Assembly (NCBI GenBank): GCA_020445945.1
Contig: JAGRFQ010000006.1
Location: 28,395 to 62,920 of the forward strand
Length of the DNA: 34,526 nucleotides
Source: Rhodocyclaceae bacterium
GTDB taxonomy: Bacteria; Pseudomonadota; Gammaproteobacteria; Burkholderiales; Rhodocyclaceae
Direction of reading: 5' to 3'
The notes under the pieces are model-generated. The model saw only the letters and a program-made list of their open reading frames with translations, ran no database searches and was not told where the DNA came from. Positions 21,194-28,643 of this stretch are shown here, piece by piece. The position numbers and the translations under genes are program-made. How positions within the stretch are numbered: the first letter of the stretch is position 1; each line of letters begins with the position of its first letter.

Positions 21194-22162
21194 TCAGTAA
21201 CCGTGCGGATGTGCCGGGGGGGCGGCATCCGACGACGTGGCGTCGTCGTCATCGGCCGCCTTGTCCGGTCCGGCGATGGCCTCGGACGGCAAGGCCACCC
21301 CGGCACGCGAACCGCGGCTGGGCTTGATCAGCGGGCCGAGACTGTTCAGATAGCTGTCGATCTCGGTGTTGCGCTGGTACACCGGAAACTCCACCGGTCG
21401 GTCGCGGAAGCTCTTGAGCGTCTGACCCAGTCCGCGAATGCCGACCTCGCGCTCGCGGCGCACGCGTGACAGGTCGATTTCGACCGGAATCGTCTCCTCG
21501 CCGCCGCCAGCCTCGTGAATCACGTAGCCCGAGGGGCCGACCACGATCGAGCGCCCGGTGCCGCAATCGCCCACGCCGTTGATGTCGAAGAAGTAGCACT
21601 GGTTGATGGTGGCGTTGGCGCGCGCCAGCGGCAGCTCGACATCGCGGTCGATGGTGTCGGTCATGGTCGGGTGCAAGATGCACTCCGCGCCCATCGCCAC
21701 CAGCGTGCGGGTGGTTTCGGGAAACCACATGTCGTAGCAGATCGAGACCCCGAAGCGGCCGATCTCGGGCACGTCGAACACGCAGAACTCCTCGCCGGGT
21801 TTGATGCCCGTCTCGTAGGGCTGGAACGGAAACATCTTGCGATAGCGGGTCACAACATGGCCGCTGGGGTCGATCACCGGCGTCGTGTTGTAGATATCGT
21901 CGCCGACGCGTTCGAACAAGGAGCCCGGCAACAGCCACACGCCATGCTTGCGCGCCATCTGGCAAAAGATCTGCTCGGCGTGCCCGCCCGCCGGTTCGGC
22001 GTGATAGGGCGATGGGCCATAGGCCGCCAGTTCGCTGAACATCACCATCTGGACCCAGGGAAAGCGGGACATCAGCACATCCAGCTTTCGCCCCATGGCA
22101 GTGATGTTTTCATGCGCCGTCGAGATGTTCATCTGAACGCCGGCAATCGCAAACGGAATCAT
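21194..22162 (-). CDS. Nitrilase-superfamily carbon-nitrogen hydrolase
   Basis: Encodes 322 residues with the full Glu-Lys-Cys triad of the nitrilase superfamily: E44 in MFSELAAYGP, K109 in YRKMFPF and C142 in ICYDMWFPETTR. These enzymes hydrolyse C-N bonds in amides, carbamoyl amines or nitriles. Polyamine relatives include N-carbamoylputrescine amidase, and aliphatic amidases and omega-amidases are also close in fold, so the precise substrate is open. The catalytic domain ends near residue 275. The last 50 residues are unusual and low in complexity, with an acidic DDDD run and a His/Pro-rich end (HPHGY), and are probably disordered. ATG 22162 has GGAG at 8-base spacing and begins the first strand (IPFAIAGVQMN). 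The gene lies between the XRE/cupin regulator (52 bases upstream) and the ATP-grasp gene on the same strand, which supports a role in the same pathway. Confidence 0.88.
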   Translation of the reverse strand: MIPFAIAGVQMNISTAHENITAMGRKLDVLMSRFPWVQMVMFSELAAYGPSPYHAEPAGGHAEQIFCQMARKHGVWLLPGSLFERVGDDIYNTTPVIDPSGHVVTRYRKMFPFQPYETGIKPGEEFCVFDVPEIGRFGVSICYDMWFPETTRTLVAMGAECILHPTMTDTIDRDVELPLARANATINQCYFFDINGVGDCGTGRSIVVGPSGYVIHEAGGGEETIPVEIDLSRVRREREVGIRGLGQTLKSFRDRPVEFPVYQRNTEIDSYLNSLGPLIKPSRGSRAGVALPSEAIAGPDKAADDDDATSSDAAPPAHPHGY

Positions 22163-22214
22163 TCGGTTACTCCGGTAAGGTCGGGGGCAAGCCTGTGCAG
22201 ACTGGGCGCTGAGC

Positions 22215-22856
22215 CTAGAACGAGGGCGGCGAGCAGGCGCTGACCAGCTCGCACTCTTCATCGCCGAGGTTGCGGAAACGGTGCGGCAGACGGCTGTCGA
22301 AGTAGTAGCCATCGCCGGGCCCGAGGACGGTGCTCTGGTGGCCCACGGTGACCTCGATGCGCCCGCGGATGATGAAGCCGCCTTCCTCCGCCTCATGTGT
22401 CAACATCGTTTCACCGGTGTCGGCGCCGGGCGGATAGGTCTCGGTCATGATCTGCATCGAGCGCCCGCCGAGTTGGTCGCCGAGCTGGCGGAAACGGATT
22501 GCGCCGTTGTCCATGACCTTCATTTGCTGCGCGGCAAAAAATACCGGCGAGGGGGTAACGTCCTCGACAGCGCTGAAAAAATCCGCCAGCGACAGGGGAA
22601 TCCCGGACAGGACTTTCTTGAGGAGCGACACCGACGGACTGGTCTTGTTCTGCTCGATCAGCGAGATCATGCCGTTGGTCACCCCCGAGCGCCGCGCCAG
22701 CTCCCGTTGGGACAGGCCATGCAGATGGCGCAACTCGCGCAGCCGGTCGCCCACGAACGGGGTCTCGGAAGGGGGGCTGGCGTCGCTTGATATATTCAAC
22801 GCCACGCCTTTCTTCGGCTGTGTCAGCTGCGCTGCCTGGTCGACCGCATTCGCCAT
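22215..22856 (-). CDS. XRE-family regulator with C-terminal cupin domain, PuuR-like
   Basis: Encodes 213 residues. A helix-turn-helix of the XRE type spans about 36-92 (DRLRELRHLHGLSQRELARR, then SGVTNGMISLIEQNKTSPS). A cupin-2 fold spans about 135-205, with H154, E155 and P191-H192 in the pocket. This architecture and the wording of the HTH are those of PuuR, the putrescine-responsive repressor of E. coli, and relatives that control amine and amino acid catabolism. The ATG at 22856 is preceded by GAGGTG. It is the first gene of the minus-strand cluster, so it probably regulates itself and the nitrilase, ATP-grasp, C45 and decarboxylase genes behind it. A PuuR-like site lies 82-96 bases upstream. 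The ligand is likely a polyamine or a derived metabolite, by analogy only. Confidence 0.9.
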   Translation of the reverse strand: MANAVDQAAQLTQPKKGVALNISSDASPPSETPFVGDRLRELRHLHGLSQRELARRSGVTNGMISLIEQNKTSPSVSLLKKVLSGIPLSLADFFSAVEDVTPSPVFFAAQQMKVMDNGAIRFRQLGDQLGGRSMQIMTETYPPGADTGETMLTHEAEEGGFIIRGRIEVTVGHQSTVLGPGDGYYFDSRLPHRFRNLGDEECELVSACSPPSF

Positions 22857-22937
22857 CGAACACCTCTATTTATGGCATTTTGCTGCACTGCGATGGCCGG
22901 CGTCAGCCGCCTGCATCTGCGCCTTTGGCATCGTTGT

Positions 22938-22952
22938 TTAATATACTGAACA
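22938..22952 (-). promoter_or_regulatory. PuuR-like operator upstream of the regulator-led cluster
   Basis: On the plus strand TTAATATACTGAACA matches the E. coli PuuR recognition sequence, recalled as AAAATATAATGAACA, at 12 of 15 positions. It also lies in an imperfect 16-base palindrome (GTTTAATATACTGAAC, 22936-22951). On the minus strand it covers TATATT, a possible -10 box for the cluster; the only -35 candidate is the T-run of the preceding terminator, which is weak. Confidence 0.5.
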
Positions 22953-22962
22953 TCATGCGCCC

Positions 22963-22988
22963 AAAAAAAGCAAGCTGTCGCAGCCTGC
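22963..22988 (-). terminator. Rho-independent terminator of the MocR-type regulator gene
   Basis: Read on the minus strand, a 7-bp stem (GCAGGCT paired with AGCTTGC, one G-U pair) with a 5-base loop is followed by seven T residues (22963-22969). It begins 11 bases after the regulator's stop codon and separates it from the PuuR-like gene's promoter. Confidence 0.75.
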
Positions 22989-22999
22989 CCGGCGCAGTC

Positions 23000-24489
23000 T
23001 CAGGCGCCGATGCGCTGGCGCCCGAGATGGCGCTGAACGATGGCGCACAAACGCCCGGCGGCAGCGTCGATGTCTTCCGAGCGCACCGCGGCGAACCCGA
23101 GCACCATCCCCGTGCGGCGATGCGCCGGGTTGTCGTAGTACATCGACAGCGGACGGAGCACGATGCCGGCATCGAGTGCGTCCTTGGCCAGCGCCACGTC
23201 GTCGAGCGGGGTCTCGAAAAAGTAGGGCAGATGCAGCCCGGCAAGGCCGCCGGTGGTGGTCACATGTGCGCCAAGACGGGGCTCGATGGCCGCGCGCAGC
23301 ACGTTGCGCCGCTCCTGGTACACATTGCGCATGCGCTTGAGGTGGGCGCTCAGATGCCCCCCTCGATGAACTCGGCAAGCGCCGCCTGTTCGATCATGCG
23401 GCCCTCGCGATACAGCTCGGCGTTACCGATCGAAAAGGCCTCGGCGAGGTGCTCGGGCACCACCAGGTAGGCCAGCCGCAAGCCCGGAAACATGACCTTG
23501 CTGAAGGTTCCGAGGTAGAGCACCCGCTGGGTGCGCGACTGGCCGAACAGCGACCCGAGGGTGTGCGGGTGATAGCGGATCTCGTTGTCGTAGTCGTCCT
23601 CGATGATCCACGCGCCGTGCAGCTCGGCCTGTTCGAGCAGACTCAGGCGGCGCGCCAGCGACATCACCGCGCCGGTCGGGTACTGGCTCGACGGCGACAC
23701 GAACATCAGCCTGGGCGGGGGCCCGTCCAGGGTCTCGGGCGGCGCGATGCCTTCATCGTCCACCGCCACCGGCACCAGCTGCAGTCCGTTGGCACGCAGG
23801 ACGTTGCGTGCGCCCCAGTAGCCCGGCTCTTCCATCCACACCCGGTCGCCGGGATCGCACAGCATGCGCGCGCACAGGTCGATCGCCTGATGCGACCCGT
23901 TGAGGATCAGGATCTGCTGCGGCGAGCACACCATCATGCGCGAGACGCGCAGGTACTCGGCCAGCGCGACCTTGAGCGGCCCGTAGCCGCCCTGGCTGTA
24001 GCGCGCCAGGTGGCGTTGCTCGAAGCGCACATTTTTCGACAACAGCCGACGCCAGGTCGGGAACGGGAACAGGCCCACGTCGGGCACGCCGGGCACGAAG
24101 GCGCCGCCTTGAATGCGGCTGCTCGTGGCGTGGCGGGCGATTTCCTGCCCGCGCTGCGACAAAGCCGCGGTCGGAGCAGGGCGGGGGGATTTGTCCGGGC
24201 TGGCGAGCATCGCGGTGGGCAGGGCTTCGGACACCGACGTGGCCGCGCCGCCACGGCTTTGCAGATAGCCTTCCCTCACCAGTTGGGCGTAGACGCGCAC
24301 CAAGGTGCTGCGGCTGAAACCCAGCGCATCGGCCAGCGTGCGGGTCGGTGGCAGGGCGGTGCCGGGCAGCAATGAGCCATCGAGGATGAGATGTCGAATC
24401 GCCAGATACAGCGTTGTACGCACGTTTCGGCCGGATGACTCGCTCCCGAAACGCTGACGGATCAGCTCAAGATAGCGTGCGTGACCCAC
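23000..24489 (-). pseudogene. MocR/GabR-type regulator (GntR HTH plus aminotransferase domain), interrupted by a frameshift
   Basis: The first frame (24489 to 23350) gives a GntR winged helix (about 24-84, LPPTRTLADALGFSRSTLVRV) and most of a fold-type I aminotransferase domain. The latter has D298/D299 in IIEDDYDNE and PLP lysine K331 in TFSKVMFPGLRLAY. It stops at FIEGGI. The missing C-terminus continues in another frame to 23000 (HLSAHLKRMRNVYQERRNVL onward, ending RQRIGA). Adding one G to the run of six at 23357-23362 joins the parts into a normal protein of about 496 residues with FIEGGHLSAHLKRM at the seam. The start is GTG 24489, without an obvious ribosome site. It is divergent from gabD-gabT, the arrangement seen for GabR, which activates GABA use. 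This is either a one-base sequencing error, a homopolymer-slippage switch or an inactive gene. Confidence 0.85.
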
Positions 24490-24503
24490 TGCGATGCACC
24501 ATA

Positions 24504-24538
24504 ATTGGTTTCAACAAATTTGACGAAATTGAACCAAT
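24504..24538. promoter_or_regulatory. Inverted repeat between the MocR-type regulator and gabD
   Basis: ATTGGTTTCAA (24504-24514) and TTGAACCAAT (24529-24538) form an inverted repeat that differs by one extra T, with a 14-base AT-rich centre in otherwise GC-rich DNA. The centre also holds a short direct repeat one helical turn apart (AAATTTGA at 24516, AAATTGAA at 24526). Position and composition suit the operator of the divergent GabR-like regulator. A TAGAAT at 24558-24563 may be the -10 of gabD. Confidence 0.5.
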
Positions 24539-24659
24539 ATTGCGCCGATTTGATGGCTAGAATCAAGGCATCACCGCCCTGCGTCTGCCGTCGAGCCCCG
24601 CCCGGACGGCGCCCCGGCACCGCGCGACCGATGTGTGCAGTCACCACGGAGACACGACC

Positions 24660-26114
24660 TTGAAGCTTTCAGACACTACCTTGCTCAAGCAGCAGTGCTA
24701 CATCGACGGTGAATGGAGCGGTGCCGACGGCGGCCAGACCGTCGCGGTGCTCAACCCCGCCACCGGGGAGACGCTGGCCACCGTGCCCGATGCCGGCGCC
24801 ACGGAAACCCGCCGCGCCATCGAGGCGGCGCGCCTCGCCCAGCCGGCGTGGCGCGCATGCACCGCCGGCGAGCGCGCCAAAGTGCTGCGCCGCTGGTACG
24901 AACTGCTGCTGGAGAACCAGGAAGATCTGGCCCGCCTGATGACGGCCGAGCAGGGCAAGCCGCTGGCCGAGTCGCGGGGCGAGATCGCCTATGCCGCCTC
25001 GTTCATCGAATGGTTCGCCGAGGAAGGCAAGCGCATCTATGGCGATATCGTTCCGCCGCATCACGTCGACAAGCGTGTTCTGGTGACCAAGGAGCCGATC
25101 GGCGTGTGCGCGGCCATCACCCCGTGGAATTTTCCCGCCGCGATGATCACCCGCAAGGCCGGCCCGGCGCTGGCCGCCGGATGCGCGATGGTGCTCAAGC
25201 CGGCCGAGGCCACGCCGCTGTCGGCGCTGGCGCTGGCCGAACTGGCCGAACGTGCCGGGGTGCCGAAGGGCATCTTCAGCGTGCTGACCGGCGATGCGCG
25301 CGCGATCGGCGGCGAGATGTGTGCCAACCCCACGGTGCGCAAACTGAGCTTTACGGGGTCGACCGAAGTTGGCCGCATCCTGATGCAGCAGTGCGCGCCG
25401 ACGATCAAAAAGCTGTCGCTCGAACTCGGCGGCAACGCGCCGTTCATCGTTTTCGACGATGCCGATCTGGATGCCGCGGTGCAGGGCGCGATGGCATCCA
25501 AATACCGCAACGCGGGCCAGACCTGCGTGTGCGCCAATCGTCTGCTGGTGCAGGACGGCATCTACGATGCGTTCGTCGCCCGGCTGGCCGATGCGGTCGC
25601 CGCGCTGAAGGTCGGCAACGGCGTCGATGACGGCGTGACGCAAGGGCCGCTGATCGACGACGCAGCCATCGCCAAGGTCGAGGCGCTGGTCGACGATGCA
25701 CGCGAGAAGGGCGCCCGGGTGGTGTGCGGCGGTACGCGCCACGCGCTCGGCCGGACCTGGTACGTGCCGACCATTCTGGCCAATGTCACCCCGGCGATGC
25801 GCCTCGCCCGCGAGGAGGTGTTCGGCCCGGTGGCGCCGGTGTTCCGCTTCAAGACCGAAGCCGAGGCGATTGCGATGGCCAACGACACGGAGTTTGGCCT
25901 GGCGTCGTATTTCTATACCGAGAACCTGGCCCGCACGATGCGCGTCTCCAGCGCGCTGGAATACGGCATCGTCGGCGTCAACACCGGGCTGATCTCGACC
26001 GAGGTGGCGCCGTTTGGCGGCATGAAATCCTCCGGCCTGGGGCGCGAAGGCTCGAAGTACGGCATCGAGGATTACCTGGAAATCAAACACGTCTGCATCG
26101 GCGGTATCGAGTGA
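24660..26114 (+). CDS. gabD: Succinate-semialdehyde dehydrogenase
   Basis: A 484-residue aldehyde dehydrogenase of the GabD group, which oxidises succinate semialdehyde to succinate with NAD(P)+ as the last step of GABA breakdown in the cytosol. The catalytic cysteine is C289 in NAGQTCVCANR, the general base is E255 in LELGGNAPFI, and the cofactor region has ITPWNFPAAMITRK and FTGSTEVGR. Sequence such as FIEWFAEEGKRIYGD is characteristic of SSADH rather than general aldehyde dehydrogenases. The start is TTG 24660, chosen because GGAG lies 8 bases upstream and the protein then begins MKLSDTTLLKQQCYIDGEWSG, as family members do. A GTG at 24633 would add nine residues with no support. gabT follows after 31 bases, and the GabR-like regulator is divergent. 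Confidence 0.94.
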   Translation: MKLSDTTLLKQQCYIDGEWSGADGGQTVAVLNPATGETLATVPDAGATETRRAIEAARLAQPAWRACTAGERAKVLRRWYELLLENQEDLARLMTAEQGKPLAESRGEIAYAASFIEWFAEEGKRIYGDIVPPHHVDKRVLVTKEPIGVCAAITPWNFPAAMITRKAGPALAAGCAMVLKPAEATPLSALALAELAERAGVPKGIFSVLTGDARAIGGEMCANPTVRKLSFTGSTEVGRILMQQCAPTIKKLSLELGGNAPFIVFDDADLDAAVQGAMASKYRNAGQTCVCANRLLVQDGIYDAFVARLADAVAALKVGNGVDDGVTQGPLIDDAAIAKVEALVDDAREKGARVVCGGTRHALGRTWYVPTILANVTPAMRLAREEVFGPVAPVFRFKTEAEAIAMANDTEFGLASYFYTENLARTMRVSSALEYGIVGVNTGLISTEVAPFGGMKSSGLGREGSKYGIEDYLEIKHVCIGGIE

Positions 26115-26145
26115 TCGGCCGCAGGACGCGCGCAGGAGCACGCTC

Positions 26146-27450
26146 ATGAACGCACGCAACGACAGTCTCCCCAAAACCAATGCCGCGCTGATGGCGCGGC
26201 GTACCGCGGCGCTGCCGCGCGGCGTCGGGCAGGCCCACCCGCTGTTTGCCCAACGCGCCGACAACGCCGAAATCTGGGATGTCGAAGGACGTCGCTGGAT
26301 CGATTTCTGCGCCGGCATCGCGGTGGTCAACACCGGCCACTGCCACCCCAAGGTGATGGCGGCGGCGCACGCCCAGCTCGACAAGTTCACCCACACCTGC
26401 TTTCAGGTGATGGCCTACGCGCCCTACGTGGAACTGTGTGAGCGCCTCAATGCGGCCGCACCGGGCGCGACGCCGAAGAAGTCGTTTCTGGTCAATTCCG
26501 GCGCCGAGGCGGTGGAGAACGCGGTCAAGATTGCGCGGGCGGCAACCGGCCGGCCGGGGGTGATCGCGTTTGGTGGCGGGTTTCATGGCCGCACCATGTT
26601 CGGCATGGCACTGACCGGCAAGGTGGCGCCGTACAAGATCAAGTTCGGGCCGTTCCCCGGCGAGATCTTCCACGTGCCGTTTCCGCACGCCTTGCACGGC
26701 GTCTCGGAAGACGATTCGATCGATGCGATCGAGCGGCTGTTCAAGTACAGCATCGAGGCCTCGCGGGTGGGCGCCATCATCATCGAGCCGGTGCTGGGCG
26801 AGGGGGGTTACGTCCCCGCACCGCTCGGCTTCCTCAAACGCCTGCGCGCGCTGTGCGATGAGCACGGCATCTTGCTGATCGTGGACGAGGTGCAGACCGG
26901 CATCGCGCGCTGCGGCAAGCTGTTTGCCACCGAGCACTACGGCATCGAGCCCGACATCGTGACGCTCGCCAAAGGGCTGGGCGGCGGCATGACGGTGTCG
27001 GCAGTGGTGGGCAAGGCCGAGATCATGGATGCGGCCGATCCCGGCGGCCTGGGCTCCACCTATGCCGGCAATCCGGTGGCGGTGGCGGCTGCGCTGGCAG
27101 TGCTCGACGTGGTCGCGGAAGAAGGCCTGTGTGCCCGCTCGACGGCACTTGGGGAGACGATGCGCAAGCGCTTCAGCGCCATGAAAACGCGTTTCGCCAG
27201 CATTGCCGAAGTCCGCGGGCTGGGCGCCATGACGGCAGTCGAATTCTGCCGCGACGGCGACCCGAAGCAACCCGCCGCAGATATCGCGACAGCATTGAAG
27301 GACGAGGCGGCAAAACGCGGTTTGTTGCTGCTGACATGCGGCACTTATGGCAACGTACTGCGGGTGATGGTGCCGCTGACGCTCTCGGATGGCGTGCTCG
27401 ACGAGGGCATGGACATCATCGAGCAATCATTGCAGGCTATTGGTGCCTGA
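26146..27450 (+). CDS. gabT: 4-aminobutyrate aminotransferase
   Basis: A 434-residue class III aminotransferase that moves the amino group of GABA to 2-oxoglutarate, giving succinate semialdehyde and glutamate. PLP-binding K276 lies in VTLAKGLGGGM and the cofactor aspartate D247 in LIVDEVQTGI. NSGAEAVENAVKIAR (117-131) and GGGFHGRT (143-150) match GabT. ATG 26146 is preceded by AGGAG. It lies 31 bases after gabD, and the product of GabT is the substrate of GabD, so a gabD-gabT operon is clear. A related omega-aminotransferase acting on 5-aminovalerate or a putrescine derivative cannot be excluded. A TAXI transporter gene follows after 82 bases. Confidence 0.93.
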   Translation: MNARNDSLPKTNAALMARRTAALPRGVGQAHPLFAQRADNAEIWDVEGRRWIDFCAGIAVVNTGHCHPKVMAAAHAQLDKFTHTCFQVMAYAPYVELCERLNAAAPGATPKKSFLVNSGAEAVENAVKIARAATGRPGVIAFGGGFHGRTMFGMALTGKVAPYKIKFGPFPGEIFHVPFPHALHGVSEDDSIDAIERLFKYSIEASRVGAIIIEPVLGEGGYVPAPLGFLKRLRALCDEHGILLIVDEVQTGIARCGKLFATEHYGIEPDIVTLAKGLGGGMTVSAVVGKAEIMDAADPGGLGSTYAGNPVAVAAALAVLDVVAEEGLCARSTALGETMRKRFSAMKTRFASIAEVRGLGAMTAVEFCRDGDPKQPAADIATALKDEAAKRGLLLLTCGTYGNVLRVMVPLTLSDGVLDEGMDIIEQSLQAIGA

Positions 27451-27532
27451 GCATGACTGGACGGGACGACCAGCCCCGCAAGCTGGTTACCACTGGATCG
27501 CGAAGCAAGTGATTTCAATGAGGAGATAGACA

Positions 27533-28501
27533 ATGAGTAGAGTAACCGCGATTGCAGCAGCCCTCGCACTTGGCGCAACACTCGGTGCTGCACCGGTGCA
27601 CGCAGAAACCAAGTTCGTGACCATCGGGACCGGTGGCGTCACGGGCGTGTACTACGCTGCCGGCGGCGCCATTTGCCGCCTGATGAACAAGGACCGCAAG
27701 AGCCACGGCATCCGCTGCTCGGTCGAGAGTACCGGCGGCTCCGTATACAACGTGAACACCATCCGCGCCGGCGAGCTCGACTTCGGCGTGGCGCAGTCCG
27801 ACTGGCAGTATCACGCCGTCAAGGGCACCAGCAAGTTCGCCGATGCCGGCCCCTTCACCGAACTGCGCGCGGTGTTCTCGATTCACCCCGAGCCGATGAC
27901 GGTTGTTGCACGCGCGGACGCCGGCATCAAGCAGTTCGCCGACTTCAAGGGCAAGCGCTTCAACATCGGCAACCCCGGCTCAGGTACCCGGGCGTCGATG
28001 GAGGAACTGCTCAAGGCGCTGGGCATGAGCAAGGATGACTTCTCGCTGGCCTCCGAGCTGAAGGCCGACGAGCACGGGGCTGCGCTGTGCGACAACAAGA
28101 TCGACGGCTTCTTCTACGGCGTCGGCCATCCGTCGGCCAACATTCAGGACCCGACCACCACCTGCGGCGCCAAGCTGGTCGCGCTCAACGGCCCGGCAAT
28201 CGACAAGCTGGTGGCGGACAACAGCTTCTACGCCAAAGTGGAAATTCCCGGCGGGCTCTACGCCGGCAACGACCAGCCGACCCCGACCTACGGCGTGGTG
28301 GCGAGCTTTGTGAGCTCGACCAATACGCCGCCGGAGATGGTGTATGAACTCGTCAAGGCGGTCTTCGAAAACTTTGCCGATTTCAAGAAGCTGCACCCGG
28401 CGTTTGCCAACCTGAAGCCCGAGGAGATGATCAAGAACGGTCTCTCCGCTCCGCTGCACGACGGTGCGGTGAAGTACTACAAAGAGAAGGGCTGGATGTA
28501 A
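27533..28501 (+). CDS. TAXI-family TRAP transporter solute-binding protein
   Basis: A 322-residue periplasmic binding protein. A signal peptide (1-24, cleaved after APVHA) precedes [20 protein letters not shown], the hallmark N-terminus of TAXI proteins; [20 protein letters not shown] and [18 protein letters not shown] are also family-typical. TAXI proteins feed TRAP permeases, which use ion gradients; the few with known ligands bind glutamate, glutamine or other organic acids. Sitting directly behind gabD-gabT, it may bring in GABA, glutamate or a related amino acid. The ribosome site is a strong GAGGAGA. A small stem (ACCAGC at 27469-27474 with GCTGGT at 27482-27487) lies in the gap after gabT, but there is no convincing terminator, so read-through from gabT is possible. 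Confidence 0.93.
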   Translation: MSRVTAIAAALALGATLGAAPVHAETKFVTIGTGGVTGVYYAAGGAICRLMNKDRKSHGIRCSVESTGGSVYNVNTIRAGELDFGVAQSDWQYHAVKGTSKFADAGPFTELRAVFSIHPEPMTVVARADAGIKQFADFKGKRFNIGNPGSGTRASMEELLKALGMSKDDFSLASELKADEHGAALCDNKIDGFFYGVGHPSANIQDPTTTCGAKLVALNGPAIDKLVADNSFYAKVEIPGGLYAGNDQPTPTYGVVASFVSSTNTPPEMVYELVKAVFENFADFKKLHPAFANLKPEEMIKNGLSAPLHDGAVKYYKEKGWM

Positions 28502-28511
28502 TTGCGCTGAA

Positions 28512-28540
28512 GCGCCGGCCGGCACGATGCCGGCTGGCGC
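28512..28540 (+). other. Long intercistronic hairpin between the TAXI binding protein and its permease
   Basis: A 13-bp stem (28512-28524 paired with 28528-28540, one G-U pair) closes a CGA loop ten bases after the binding protein stop. With no U-run it is more likely an mRNA-stabilising or partial-termination element, of the kind that keeps binding protein levels above permease levels. Confidence 0.55.
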
Positions 28541-28643
28541 GGAGCATACGGCAGGGACCGACCTGTCGGCAGTTTGAAACTGCGTGTGTGCGACGACGGC
28601 CCCGCCTTGTCCCGCCAGATGCAGAACGTACGGAGGCGAGGCC

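Noticed and set aside
23000-23332. Separate 110-residue gene next to the MocR-type regulator
   Set aside because: The sequence is the C-terminal end of the aminotransferase domain, displaced by the one-base frameshift at 23357-23362.
24462-24647. Small minus-strand frame across the gabD/MocR gap
   Set aside because: No ribosome site, no similarity to anything I know, and it overlaps the regulatory gap and the start of the regulator in another frame.
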